Shown here: piece by piece, positions 19,222 to 30,124 of the stretch
Layout of the letters: each line of letters opens with the position of its first letter
Position numbering within the stretch: position 1 is the stretch's first letter
The notes under the pieces: model-generated
Told to the model about the DNA's origin: nothing
Database searches by the model: none
What the model saw: the letters and a program-made list of their open reading frames with translations, nothing else
Program-made: the position numbers and the translations under genes
Source: Chalciporus piperatus
Taxonomy: Eukaryota; Basidiomycota; Agaricomycetes; Boletales; Boletaceae
Assembly: GCA_038093975.1 (NCBI GenBank)
Contig: JBBPTG010000219.1
Coordinates: forward strand, 1-40,470
Direction of reading: 5' to 3'
Length of the DNA: 40,470 nt

Positions 19222-20674
19222 TACTTCCTCGCTGCTGCCTCTGCTAACGCCACCGTCTTCCACTTCGTGAGCCGGAAGCTTCGGCCAGCCACCCAATTGA
19301 ATAGTGTAGTTGCAGTCTGTAGTTTGAAGGAGCCGTTCAAAATGTAGTCACTGTACCTGAAACGACTCAACTCAACTAAGAGCTAAGACTCACACTAGAC
19401 AATAGCGAGCCGATGAACTTGGCTGAGGTTCGATGAGGAAACTCCAGGAGAACAAGACTGGGGAGTCCAGTGCTTGTCGACCCGGGTTTATATACTATTG
19501 GCAGTGTTTGTACATGTTGTGGCTAAACCTTATCGTAGGTGACTGGGTATGACTCATACTGACTACTAGCCAATGGCGTAACTAGCTCTACTGCGGAATG
19601 AGTAAGCGTGAGTCATATGATGAGTAATGCTAACTGATGCTGACGAGTGAGCTATGAGTCATCAGTTAGTAAGCGAAGGTTTAGACCTAGCTTATGTAAG
19701 TAAGTCATGTGATGTGATAAGATAAGATAGCAAAAGAGAAAGTGAAACGACTAAGTCCATCGAACGAAGAGAAACCTAGTAAGCGTAATGGAATGTAGGC
19801 ATGATTAGGATAAGGAAATGGAGCGTTCGTAACAGTACCTATCCTTCTTCAATCCGACATGAGTGCGTCCTTCAATATACTCATGGATTTTGGCTGTATG
19901 ATAAGAGTCCTGGAGCAGCTTCACATCAGCATCCTTCTTTGGTGCTCCGTGCTTCAAGCCACAAGTGGCAGTATTGAATTCTTGTTCCATATGCTTTTCA
20001 AGGAGATTGATGACTCGAAGTGCAGAATGGAGTTTCTTAAAATATTCCCATTGCGCATATGAGCCTTTGGATCTATATGTCACCTAGATAATAGATCAGA
20101 TTGAGCCCATCCACATTCACAGCAGGAAGCTCACCTTGATGTCTTTGATGTTGTGCTCTTGAGACATGTCAACTGGCAAGAAAGTGTCTCTCTTGCCTGT
20201 GAAGTTCACCAACAAACAATGCTCCCATACAAATTTGCTAAGGGAGAGAATCAAACTATAATAGCAGTGAGATTAATATCAAACTGACTGTATGGCAGGT
20301 GGCCATTTCTTGTGAAGGCCCTGAAGTAGCTCCAACACTTCAATGGCATACTTGCTGTTTCCACCACCCACAAATCGATAGAGTAGAGTAGGTAGCATTG
20401 CTTCCATGAGGCCAACATCTCCATGTTTGATGGCCTGGTCAAGGATGATATAGTGAAGGATATCACGATTCCATTGAACAGTCTGAAACTTGACCTCATC
20501 TTGTTCCTCCTTCTCATAGCTTTGCAGTTTGTCAAGTGCCTCACTTGATGTGTGTTCTTCAACCAACTTCTTCGCCAAAGAATGAAGCTCCTCAGAAGTG
20601 TGTTTGCGCAACTCAGCAAGATCCTGGACTTCGCCAACAATGAGCCAGTCTTCCCGGATATGAGCCTCTGCAAC
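19222..20674 (-). pseudogene. DUF6589-type gene, 3' part (interrupted by a solo LTR)
   Basis: Minus-strand coding pieces: 20674-20289, intron 20288-20238 (GTCAGT..CTTAG, 51 nt), 20237-20135, intron 20134-20084 (GTGAGC..CTAG, 51 nt), 20083-19835, LTR insertion, 19357-19222 ending TAA. The frame holds across both introns. Diagnostic stretches resemble the fungal DUF6589 domain: AIKHGDVGLMEAMLPTL, YAIEVLELL, LLVNFTGKRDTFLPVDMSQ, EHNIKDIK and a YAQWEYFKKLHSALR segment. Removing the LTR with one GTACC joins ...GLKKDRY to SDYILNGSFKLQ in frame. Function of the family is unknown; it is greatly expanded in Agaricomycetes. No nonsense codon was seen in this part. Confidence 0.75.
19358..19834 (-). mobile_element. 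solo LTR, family B, inside the DUF6589-type gene
   Basis: TGAAACGACTC at 19358 to TTCGTAACA at 19834, flanked by GTACC (19353-19357 and 19835-19839). It interrupts the last exon of the minus-strand gene after the codons for KKDRY. It is highly similar to 9978-10451. Confidence 0.9.
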
Positions 20675-21129
20675 TGTTATGACTGAGTCACAACACAGCG
20701 GGGACTTAAGGCAACACTAAGCCTTGCGAAGGAATATGCTGAGTACTAAAGCTTAATTGCGGTGAAGCAACAAATGGATTAGACTGGGGTCTGTGATAAG
20801 TACAGGGCTACTTATATACTATTGAGAAGTGCGCACAGACCAACAGCCGAATAAGGAAATCATAAAGGAAAAGATAAATAAGGTAAATGGGACGATAGCT
20901 AAGAAAAGGTACCAGGTACGGATTAGGGTCTAGGCCATGACATCATTGCTGACTCATCTAAGTCTGGACCTTTGTCACGTGACCTGTTTATGTAATAGTT
21001 TATGTAATGCTACAGGGACTACCGGAGCAGATTAAGATGAATCCGGCTTGACCCCTAAGTTGTAGACAAAGTCCAGAGTTCGAATACCGTTGTAGGCAAA
21101 AGTTTGAAAAGTTTTTAAATACTATAACA
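20675..21129 (-). repeat. Gypsy copy 1, 3' LTR
   Basis: 455 bp, TGTTATGACTG...ACTATAACA. On the minus strand it contains a TATATAAG box near 20820. The polypurine tract lies directly outside its inner end. Confidence 0.95.
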
Positions 21130-21142
21130 CTATCCCCTCTCT
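21130..21142 (-). promoter_or_regulatory. Gypsy copy 1 polypurine tract
   Basis: Minus-strand AGAGAGGGGATAG abuts the 3' LTR and overlaps the pol stop codon (CCTAGAGAGG). It would prime plus-strand DNA synthesis. The same tract is at 34314-34326 in copy 2. Confidence 0.75.
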
Positions 21143-22811
21143 AGGAATCGCATTCCAGGCGATTCGGCAACTTGCGCTCAGGAACCTCTGTCAGATTTTC
21201 GTATTTTTGGAACAAGGCAGAGAAATTTCCCATGGTCATGTTGATTCGACGTGGGGCGGACGGGTGCTTTTTGTGAAAAGCTTTGACAGCTTCAGGTGCA
21301 TTTGACAAATGCGCTGCCTTTTCCCATGTACGGTCCGATATGTCCCAGCCTTTCCAATGAACCAGGTACTCTAATTGTCCTTGTTTAACCTGAGACTTCA
21401 CTACGTAATCCACCTCGTATTCTTCTTCTCCTTCTTGGTTGACTATCACCGGATCCGGAAGACGGACCAGTTGCCCTTCCAACGGTTCTCGAGCCGGTTT
21501 GACCCGTTTGACATTAACCGTGGGATGGATATGCATTGAATTGGGCAAGTCTAGTGTGACTGCATTGGGAAGGACCTTCGTGATCTGATAAGGTCCGATC
21601 CAATTTTGCGTCATCTTTTTGGAGGGATAAGGTAATTTGAGGTTGTCCGTGGATAACATAACAAAATCTCCGATTTGATAATCTGGAGCTTCGGACCGAT
21701 GCTTGTCCGCTTGCTCTTTCATCCGGTTCTGAGTTTCTTCTAACGCCTGCTCTACTTCTTTGTGTGCCTTTCCACATTTCTCTAAGAATGTACCAGCCGG
21801 AGATGAATCGCCTTCGAATCCCATGCGTGGGAAGTAGTTTTTTGTTATAGCGAAGGGGATAGTTCCGGTATCAGTGGAAAGGGAGGATTGGTGATGGAAC
21901 TGCGCTATCTTCAACCAATCAGCCCATTCCGTTTGACGTTTAGCCACGTAAGCGCGGAGATACTGCTGGAGTTCTCGGTTCATACGCTCCGTTTGGCCAT
22001 CGGTTTGGGGGTGATAAGCGGTTGACAACTTCTGTTCTATTCCTAGAAGGGTGCAAAGCTGCGAAGTAAACTCCGATGCAAATTGCGGTCCTCGATCTGA
22101 AACAATTGAAGAGGGAAGTCCATGTCTACACCAAACATTGTCTCTAAATAGAATAGCTAATTCCTTTGAAGAAATTGTCTTTTTACAAGCAATAAACTCA
22201 ACTTCTTTAGAGAAGCGATCTACAATAACGCAAATGGAGTCAAAGCCACGTGATTTGGGAAAACCCGTGGTAAAATCTATAGATATATCCTTCCAAGGTT
22301 CTTTTGGAACTGGAAGGGGAATTAATTTGCCAGCTTGTGCCGTTGACTTTCCCTTCGTGAGGGCGCACGTCTGACAATGTTCTACGTATGTTTTAACGTC
22401 CTTTGTGACACCAGGCCACGAGAAATAACGAGTAACCAAGTGTAAGGTACGTCCTTGACCACCATGGCCACCAATAGGAGAATCATGAAGGATTGTAAGT
22501 AATTTAGTACGTAAGGAAATAGGAACGAAAACTTTGTTTTTGTCATTTTTAAATACTATAGACCCCTCGTCAAAAGCGAAGCCATCTACCGTATCATTTG
22601 TTATTTTTTCTGATTCGTTTTGTATTTCATCATAAATAGGTGAAGAAAGAGTAACTGTATTAATGAAAACAGAAGCAGGAAGTACAGTAATATTTTTGTT
22701 ATGATCGGGATCTGCTTCTCCGTGATCTTCTCGACGAGATAAAGCATCAGCCCTTCCATTTGTCGCGCCCGGTTTATAAATAATCGAGTAATTATACTCT
22801 GAGAGCAACAC
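21141..22811 (-). pseudogene. Gypsy copy 1 pol, RNase H end, integrase and chromodomain
   Basis: Open for 556 codons but separated from the upstream pol by TAG 22815-22817. Counting from 22811: RNase H/tether end (ADALSRR near 21), integrase zinc domain H-H-C-C at about 109-149 ending CQTCALTK, catalytic D179, D239 and E275 (35 residues between the last two), GPY/F-like segment (NWIGPYQITKV near 403), and a chromodomain at about 464-515 with YLVHWKGW. Chromodomains direct chromovirus integration to heterochromatin. The tail to 556 is element-specific. The domain itself looks intact. Confidence 0.9.
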
Positions 22812-22814
22812 ATT

Positions 22815-23479
22815 CTAGCGTGCTTGACGTGGGCTCAGAGTTTGGGGAGATTTCCAATATTCGAGATTCTTGTGATCAGTCCAAATCTCGAAGTGTTCTC
22901 GACCCATTAGATAATGCCTCCATTCCTGCAAAGCCCGAATGACAGCTAGAAGCTCCTTGTCATAAACCGGGTAGTTCTTCTCAGCAGAACTAAAGGAATG
23001 GGAAATGAAGGCACAAGGCCTCCAGAGGCCATCATCACATTTAACCGAGAGCACAGCTCCCGTTGCAATATCACTAGCGTCCGTTTCTACTCTGACTTCT
23101 TTAGAGCGGTCAGGATAGGCTAAAAGCGGAGCGGTAGTGAATTGCTGCTTCAGCTTGTCAAAAGCTTGTTGTTGCTCCGGTCCCCACCGGTATGGTGTGT
23201 CCTTTTTGGTAAGGTCATTCAAGGGACGAGCAATATCAGCGAAACCCTGAATGAAGCGTCGATAGAAGTTTGCCAATCCCAAAAAGGACTGAACACCCTT
23301 CAACCGAGTTGGTGCTGGCCAATCCAGAATAGCCTGCACCTTCGAATTGTCCATCTCTACGCCTTTTTGGGAGATGATCATTCCCAAGAAATCTACGGAA
23401 TCCACAGTGAAGCTACATTTTTCTGGTTTTACGTAAAGATCGTTCTCTCTGAGACGTTGCAATACGGTTTTAACTATTT
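22815..23479 (-). pseudogene. Gypsy copy 1 pol, reverse transcriptase end and RNase H
   Basis: Frame from just after the frameshift near 23500 to TAG 22815. Shows the RT thumb segment (KCSF...FLGMIIS), the FLGLANFYRRFI block, RNase H with ETDAS and YDKELLAV, and TDHKNLEYW. The final TAG replaces the TGG present at the same place in copy 2, with two nearby CpG-to-TpG changes. Confidence 0.85.
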
Positions 23480-24190
23480 CTAAGTGCTCTGCTTTATTTT
23501 TCCGAACGTAAAGATCATAAGATCGTCGATATAAATAATGAGAACCCCATGAAGATCGCTAAATAGATCATTCATCATTTGTTTGAATGTGGGGGGAGAG
23601 TTCGTAAGTCCAAAGTACATGACAACTGGTTCATAAGCGCCAAATGGAGTAACGAAAGCCGCTTTCCATTCGTCGCCTTCTTTTATTCTAACATTATTGT
23701 ATCCCCAACGTAGGTCCATTTTAGTAAACATGTCAGCTCCTTTGAGCTGGTCGATAAGTTCGGAAATGAGGGGAAGAGGGTAAGCGTTCTTGACAGTTCC
23801 CTCATTTACATAACGATAGTCCATAACTAATCTCTTTTTACCGTCCTTTTTTGGAATAAAGAAAACAGGAGATGTCTGAGGGGATTTCGACGGACGAAGA
23901 TATCCTTTCGATAACTCCTTATCGATGAACTTCTTGACGTCATCAAGTTCCTGTTCGGACATCGGAATCACCCGACCCTTTTTAGGAACGAAATCAGGCT
24001 TGAGATCTATTGCGTGGTCCCACGCCTTTCGGGTAGGCATACGCTCACTCTCTTGCTCTGAAAAGACGTCTAAGTACTCGTGGAGTTCTACTGGGACTTT
24101 CTCGGTGAGCCCTGCCTCAAACACTCGACGAATGGAAAACGAATGATTTAAATGATAGTTGACTACTTTGCACTGATCTGTACAGCGTGT
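23480..24190 (-). pseudogene. Gypsy copy 1 pol, reverse transcriptase palm and fingers
   Basis: Begins after TGA 24191-24193 in the same frame as the protease ORF. Contains KKGRVIPMS, KKDGKKRLVMDYRYVN, the first catalytic Asp in FTKMDLRWGYNN and the YIDDLMIF box. The frame is lost just after the YIDD box, where one A is missing from the A-run GGAAAAATAAAG compared with an open frame; copy 2 reads through here. Confidence 0.85.
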
Positions 24191-24193
24191 GAA

Positions 24194-24778
24194 TCATACT
24201 CGTTTGGCCACCCAATCAATTTCAGGGTTATGCCTCTCAAGCCAATCATAGCCGATGATCATGTGATGAGTGCCAAGTACAGAAACAAAAGCGTCCATGT
24301 GCTCAAAATGTCCATTGTGTCCCAAAACAAGCGAAACCTTGTGAGTGACACCGCCTATCGCTCCCTCTGAGCCGTCGGCGTTGTACACTGGAATAGGAAA
24401 AGGAAGTTCTTCCAGTGTCAAACGATGTCGCTCACAGAATGATTTATCTATAAAAGTTTCGGTTGCGCCGGAATCCAACAGAGCGGCAAACTCCATTTTC
24501 TTCCATTGCTCCCCTTTATCGTACATAATAGTAATAGCGAGATCCAGCTCGTTCTTCCGATTCTGATTCCTTACATGTATTTTTGATGGGATTTCTTTTT
24601 TCGAATAATTTACCTTAAGGGAATTAAGCACGAATTGTTTTACTTCTGTCGCCACGCCACTAAGGGACGCCCTTTCAGAAGAAGAGGAAAAGTTATATTG
24701 AAACGGAACACAAGGAATAGTACTAATACAACCATTTGGTAAACTATGTCCGAGCCGCCGAGAACCCATTTCTCTCAT
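24194..24778 (-). pseudogene. Gypsy copy 1 pol start with aspartic protease
   Basis: ATG 24778-24776 overlaps the gag TGA as ATGA. About 194 codons to TGA 24191-24193. The protease active site LLDSGATETF is at about residue 101-110, with MIIGYDWLERH as the second conserved protease region. The terminal TGA lies where the frame would otherwise run on into reverse transcriptase and fits a CGA-to-TGA change. Confidence 0.85.
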
Positions 24779-26112
24779 TGGCTGTTTCCTTTTAAAGCCT
24801 CGGCTGCCTGTGCCTTGGCTTCTGATTCAATGCGGTCGCGCCAGTACGCTTCCGCTTCTTGGTTGGTATATGCCGCTTGGTGCGACATGTAACTTGTGCT
24901 GGTGGACGGGCCAGCGGGGTAGGGGGAAGATTGGGGAGGGTAGGGTGCAGGGATGGTACCTGCGAAGGGCATCTGCCGGTTGTCAAACGGCAGGGAAGAC
25001 TCAACGTATTGTTGCGAGTATGGATCCCACATAACAACTTGTCTCTGACGCGGCCTGTGGGGCTTTGGGCACGCGTTTGCAAAATGACCTGGCTGGTCGC
25101 AATTGAAACAGTTTCCCCGAACGGGGGATCTTGGCATTTGCTGTGCCGACAGATCCATCGGGGCTCCACGACCAGGCTGTGTGCCTGTGGGAGTGAAACG
25201 GGGGGCCGCATACGGAGCGGGGGGACGTGGGAGCGGACGTGATGCAATTGGGTAACGAGGGGGAAGATACGGATATGATGATGAAGGCCTTGGCGCAGTT
25301 GCGGGTGCCTGACGAACTGGAGCACCGCGTTCAACGACGATACGTTCGAAAGTTCGACCCAACTTTCGGTAGGTGTCAATCGTGTTGGTAAAGTTTTGCT
25401 CATCAACATTGGTGTTGATTTGCGCCTGATAATAGATTTTGTAATCTATTGCCTTTTTCAGAAGCTCTTTGGCATGAGCGTCTTCTATCTCCGATTCCGC
25501 TTTCAACAATTCAAACTCCTGAAGGAAGATGTCCACAGGTTTCCCAGCCTGCTTCAATGCTTCCAATTTCCGGAGACTCTCATGAGCGAGGACGTCAATC
25601 TGGAAATATGATTTGAGGAGATGTAAAAATATTGTCCACGTGGGCCATGCTAGTAGTCCCAGGGGTTCTCGAACAGGTTCCTCTGCTGGTTCGCCTTCTA
25701 CTGGTGGCGGTGGGAGTAGTTCATATCGAGACCATTTCGCTATTGTCATCTGGGCGAAACCAGCCGCTTTTCCTTCTAACCGTGAGAGTACGGCGAGGCA
25801 TCGAACCTTGTTGTTTTTCCACGTGTGGACGGACTGCCAGGCGTTAACCTGCGCCCACCATAACCGGAACTTGGTGCGGTCACCATCCCATTTTCCCGGG
25901 TCGGCAACTTTTTTGGACACGGAGTCCGAATTGTCTGATAAGAGCGCCTTCAGAGCGGCGGTGAGGGCAGCGATGGGATCTACTGGATCTGCCATCGGAG
26001 TTTCGGGACGGGGAGTAGAGGGATTTGAACTTTTGGATGAGGAAGGGAAGTGACGTGGGGGGGATCTGTAACCTTGAGCTTGTGGTTCTTGATCTAAGAA
26101 CTCTGCTGACAT
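24775..26112 (-). CDS. Gypsy copy 1 gag
   Basis: 445 codons from ATG 26112-26110 to TGA 24777-24775, no internal stop. Pro/Ser-rich N-terminus, capsid-like helical region (about 70-260) including WDGDRTKFRLWWAQVNAW, a Pro-rich linker, and a CCHC zinc knuckle CFNCDQPGHFANAC at about 335-348 that would bind the genomic RNA. The tail is Pro/Gln/Tyr-rich. It is the only apparently intact ORF of this copy, and pol starts at the overlapping ATGA. Confidence 0.9.
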   Translation of the reverse strand: MSAEFLDQEPQAQGYRSPPRHFPSSSKSSNPSTPRPETPMADPVDPIAALTAALKALLSDNSDSVSKKVADPGKWDGDRTKFRLWWAQVNAWQSVHTWKNNKVRCLAVLSRLEGKAAGFAQMTIAKWSRYELLPPPPVEGEPAEEPVREPLGLLAWPTWTIFLHLLKSYFQIDVLAHESLRKLEALKQAGKPVDIFLQEFELLKAESEIEDAHAKELLKKAIDYKIYYQAQINTNVDEQNFTNTIDTYRKLGRTFERIVVERGAPVRQAPATAPRPSSSYPYLPPRYPIASRPLPRPPAPYAAPRFTPTGTQPGRGAPMDLSAQQMPRSPVRGNCFNCDQPGHFANACPKPHRPRQRQVVMWDPYSQQYVESSLPFDNRQMPFAGTIPAPYPPQSSPYPAGPSTSTSYMSHQAAYTNQEAEAYWRDRIESEAKAQAAEALKGNSQ

Positions 26113-26821
26113 GTATCCTTACTGAACCCTGTCTTCCAAAGGTTCTCTGGGGATGACAGACACGAGGATGAAGAAAATATTTTTTCGAGCGGAGGTAATA
26201 CCTGCGACGCTTATCGGAATCTTTGCAGACCTTCTGAGGAATTTTCCCAAGATCTGTTTGGATTTTGCACATATACTACTCTCGAACTTCTATCTTCGAG
26301 CAGTAGCGAAAACTATCGTAATACAGGATACTATTTTTTATTGTTTTTCTATTTTTGTACCTCGGCGGTGCTGCCGGCTTACGTTGCTACGTATGACTCA
26401 GCCAAGGGGGCGGCGACGCGCTTTTCCCTTGTCGTCCTTCGCAATTGGGCACGATCCCAATCCGGTCTTCGAACAAAATACTATAGTACGGAGGATAACA
26501 GAAACGGGGCACTAAAGGCTGGCCCAAAAGAATAGAATAGCCAGATGGCGAATGCGTGACGTCAACGGGTGATCACGCGAACCCGGATCGTGTCTACAGT
26601 CAGAGGGTTGGCGCGTGAGCGGGCCCCAAGACGTCTCGAACGATCAAAAAGCCCCTAGTGCACTATGGGGAACAGCAACTTTATCCAATTTATGACGGCG
26701 GACGGCCGTATATGCAGCAGTGGACGGAGTTGCGGTCTCCTGTGTGTCACGTACACAAACGGTCTTCTTGACCAACTCTTTAGCCCTAGAGTCCAGGCGG
26801 TGTTTTCAAGTCTAATCCAAG
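26113..26821 (-). other. Gypsy copy 1 5' leader
   Basis: About 709 bp between the 5' LTR and gag, matching 29418-30124 in copy 2. Just inside the LTR the minus strand reads CTTGGATTAGACTTG; the TGG two bases in suits a tRNA-primed start, but the tRNA was not identified. An antisense 120-codon ORF (26153-26515, plus strand) is kept in both copies, probably just because the DNA is similar. Confidence 0.7.
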
Positions 26822-27276
26822 TGTTATGACTGAGTCACAACACAGCGGGGACTTAAGGCAACACTAAGCCTTGCGAAGGAATATGCTGAGTACTAAAGCT
26901 TAATTGCGGTGAAGCAACAAATGGATTAGACTGGGGTCTGTGATAAGTACAGGGCTACTTATATACTATTGAGAAGTGCGCACAGACCAACAGCCGAATA
27001 AGGAAATCATAAAGGAAAAGATAAATAAGGTAAATGGGACGATAGCTAAGAAAAGGTACCAGGTACGGATTAGGGTCTAGGCCATGACATCATTGCTGAC
27101 TCATCTAAGTCTGGACCTTTGTCACGTGACCTGATTATGTAATAGTTTACGTAATGCTACAGGGACTACCGGAGCAGATTAAGATGAATCCAGCTTGACC
27201 CCTAAGTTGTAGACAAAGTCCAGAGTTCGAATACCGTTGTAGGCAAAAGTTTGAAAAGTTTTTAAATACTATAACA
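26822..27276 (-). repeat. Gypsy copy 1, 5' LTR
   Basis: 455 bp, TGTTATGACTG...ACTATAACA, differing from the 3' LTR (20675-21129) at about 3 positions (CTGTTTATG/CTGATTATG, TTTATG/TTTACG, CCGGC/CCAGC by eye). Confidence 0.95.
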
Positions 27277-28963
27277 GCAACATGATACAACACTTCTTCA
27301 AGATGATGGTGAAAGGGTCCTGCAGTGGCTACAGTGTGCAAAGCCTTGCGACCCCAAAGAGTGAATGCCTGCTGCAAGCCCCGACCTGCTGCTGTGCCAA
27401 GGTACTGCTTGTGAAGTGAGTTCGCAAAGGCCATCTGCAAGTGTAAGGAGTTTGCATCTTAAGATCGATCCTTGAACAAGCCTCGAAGTCGGTCAACAGT
27501 GAGCTGGTCACCCAACCACGCAACCACCTTCTCCCTTGTCAGATGACTTTCCTTCTCCGTAGATCCCGTGAGATCTAACTGGCGTAGGATTTCATCAACC
27601 ACACACTCATTATCAGCATAGCTTTGCTCAGGAATATTGACAGAGCCAAGCAAATACTGCTGAGTAGCATGCTCAGGACCGCAAGGTAGCGCCATGATGT
27701 ACTGGGGATGGTGGAGACACCAACAGATTGTCACGACCCTCGTATGTCTTGAAATTGAATTCAGGGGAGTCTAGGAGGATGCAAAGAACAGCGTAAATGG
27801 AGTGGCGATACACGTGAGGATAGGATTGTTGACTGATCATGAAGATGTCATGGGCCGTGAGCGAGTCTTGCATGCCTCTATCTCGATACTCTTGGAGAAC
27901 CTTGTTGATGTCTGCATCCAGGTGATCAGCCTGACATTTGATATAGGCAGTCGCAGCAACACCACGACTGAATTTATCTTTGTTGTTGAGTCGCTGAGAG
28001 AAGACTTTAAAAGGGATATTGATATTGTCATAGGAGACAAGCCACGGAAAGAGTGCCTTGAGTTCTGTGACTTATTTCATTGCAGCTGCGGAGAGCTTCG
28101 AGACATGATTTGCTGTCCATTTGTGGCTCATCGTGATACCTAGAGCATGCAGGGTGTCGAAGGCTTTGGCAGAGAGGCCACGGAACTTTAGATAGATGGC
28201 GAATAACTTTTGGAGATGATTGGAATGATGGTTATGGGTGTAGCATAAGATAGCGACTACAAGAAGAACAATCTATGAAGGGAATGTGTTTGGGTACTTC
28301 CGCAGATGCCAGCATATCATGCATACCTTCGTCGGATTTTTCCTGCTGTTCTGTCGCTCCTGCTTCTCTGTGTACGCCGACTGGCATAGAAGTGACCACA
28401 AAATTGGTGCAGTGGCTTCGACATCCTCAGCGAGGTCAGCAAATGTGGTGCTCGTGTAAAACTCCTCTGAGACATTGTCTGGGGTCTTCATCATGATCGC
28501 GATATCATCGAGTTCACGATTGAGCACTTCGCGAAGGCATTGCAGAGCGAAAGCCTCCATGGTGCTCCGTGCTGCCTTCGACCGGGATTTGTGAGACGCA
28601 GTTGAGCGGGGAGGTTTCCACCAATTACGCAAAATGGTCGGGAGCTCCCTGCTGTTCATCAGTGCTGTGCACGCACCACGAACTTGTGGGTCTTTGACAC
28701 AGTCAGCATCCCCCCAACTGACTGCGTGAAGAAATTGGGGCAGGGTTAGGCCGAGAGCGGACATTTGAGTGAGTACCTGCTTGACTTTGATGGCCAAGGC
28801 TGATGGTGTTTTGACGGGCTCGTTTGTGACCGTGTCCATGTCCGTGTGCGCGTCCGAAGAAACTGAAGGTGAGCGAGAACGTGATTGGGGGCTCGGGGGT
28901 GGTTCAGAGTCGAGATCAGTGTCGTAGTCATCATCATCATCATCTCGCGTCAAGAGATCAGCC
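27277..28963 (-). pseudogene. DUF6589-type gene, middle part (between the two Gypsy insertions)
   Basis: Minus-strand pieces: 28963-28327 (acidic, Ser/Pro-rich start, then LALGLTLPQF-type helical region), intron 28326-28273 (GTATGC..CATAG, 54 nt) and 28272-27277. The second piece contains LQKLFAIYLKFRGLSAKAFD, SYDNINIPFKVFSQRL, ATQQYLLGSVNIPE and LQMAFANSLHKQYLG, all resembling DUF6589 blocks in the right order. Defects: TAA 28072-28074, a frameshift in about 27680-27740, and TAA 27459-27461. At 27277 the frame ...EEVLYHV is cut by Gypsy copy 1 and resumes at 20674 as AEAHIREDW. Confidence 0.75.
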
Positions 28964-29417
28964 TGTTATAGTATTTAAAAACTTTTCAAAACTTTTGCCT
29001 ACAACGGTATTCGAACTCTGGACTTTGTCTACAACTTAGGGGTCAAGCCGGATTCATCCTAATCCGCTCCGGTAGTCCCGGTAGCATTACATAAACTATT
29101 ACATAATCAGGTCACGTGACAAAGGTCCAGACTTAGATGAGTCAGCAATGATGTCATGGCCTAGATCCTAATCCGTGCCTGGTACCTTTTCTTATCATCG
29201 TACCACTTACCTTATCTATCTTTCCCTTTGTGTTTTCCTTATTCGGCTGTTGGTCTGTGCGCACTTCTCAATAGTATATAAGTAGCCCTGTACTTATCAC
29301 AGACCCCAGTCTAATCCATTTGTGACTTCACCGTCATTAAGCTTTAGTACTCAGCATATCCTTCGCATAGGCCTAGTGTTGCCTAAAGTCCCCGCTGTGT
29401 TGTGAGAGATCATAACA
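28964..29417 (+). repeat. Gypsy copy 2, 5' LTR
   Basis: 454 bp, TGTTATAGTATTT...GATCATAACA, with a TATATAAG box at about 29276. Compared with the 3' LTR it has one extra A (CAAAACTTTT) and about three substitutions. Confidence 0.95.
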
Positions 29418-30124
29418 CTTGGATTAGACTTGAAAACACCGCCTGGACTCTAGGGCTAAAGAGTGGGTCAAGAAGACCGTTTGTGTACGTGACACACAGG
29501 AGACCGCAACTCCGTCCACTGCTGCATATACGGCCGTCCGCCGTCATAAATTGGATAATGTTGCTGTTCCCCATAGTGCACTAGGGGCTTTTTGATCGTT
29601 CGAGACGTCTTGGGGCCCGCTCACGCGCCAACCCTCTGACTGTAGACACGATCCAGGTTTGCGTGATCACCCGTTGACGTCACGCATTCGCCATCTGGCT
29701 ATTTTATTCTTTTGGGCCAGCCTTTAGTGCCCCGTTTCTGTTACCCTCAGTACTATAGTATTTTGTTCGAAGACCGGATTGGGATCGTGCCCAATTGCGA
29801 AGGACGACAAGGGAAAAGCGCATCGCCGCCCCCTTGGCTGAGTCATACGTAGCAACGTAAGCCGGCAGCACCGCCGAGGTACAAAAATAGAAAAACAATA
29901 AAAAATAGTATCCTGTATTACGATAGTTTTCGCTACTGCTCGAAGATAGAAGTTCGAGAGTAGTATATGTGCAAAATCCAAACAGATCTTGGGAAAATTC
30001 CTCAGAAGGTCTGCAAAGATTCCGATAAGCGTCGCAGAAATCATCTCCGCTCCAAGAAATATTTCCTTCGTCCTCGTGTCTGTCATCCCCAGAGAACCTT
30101 TGGAAGATAGGGTTCAGTAAGGAT
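29418..30124 (+). other. Gypsy copy 2 5' leader
   Basis: About 707 bp from the LTR to gag ATG 30125, beginning CTTGGATTAGACTTG as in copy 1. No sense gene. The antisense 120-codon ORF (30086-29724) matches the one in copy 1. Confidence 0.7.

Larger units (their letters stand above)
20675..27276 (-). mobile_element. Ty3/Gypsy chromovirus, full length, minus strand
   Basis: 6602 bp from LTR to LTR, flanked by GCAAC (20670-20674 and 27277-27281). On the minus strand: 5' LTR, leader, gag, protease, reverse transcriptase, RNase H, integrase with C-terminal chromodomain, polypurine tract, 3' LTR. The LTRs differ at about 3 positions in 455, so the insertion is young. Pol carries a TGA at 24191-24193 between protease and reverse transcriptase, a one-base frameshift near 23500 and a TAG at 22815-22817, so this copy is not autonomous. 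It inserted in the same orientation as the DUF6589-type gene it splits. Confidence 0.95.

Noticed and set aside
22051..25242. Plus-strand ORFs opposite Gypsy copy 1 gag and pol (for example 22051-22374 and 24859-25242)
   Set aside because: Shadows of gag and pol on the minus strand; no domain features.
26153..26515. 120-codon antisense ORF in the Gypsy leader, also at 29724-30086
   Set aside because: It is conserved only because the two leaders are nearly identical DNA; no protein-like features or family match by eye.
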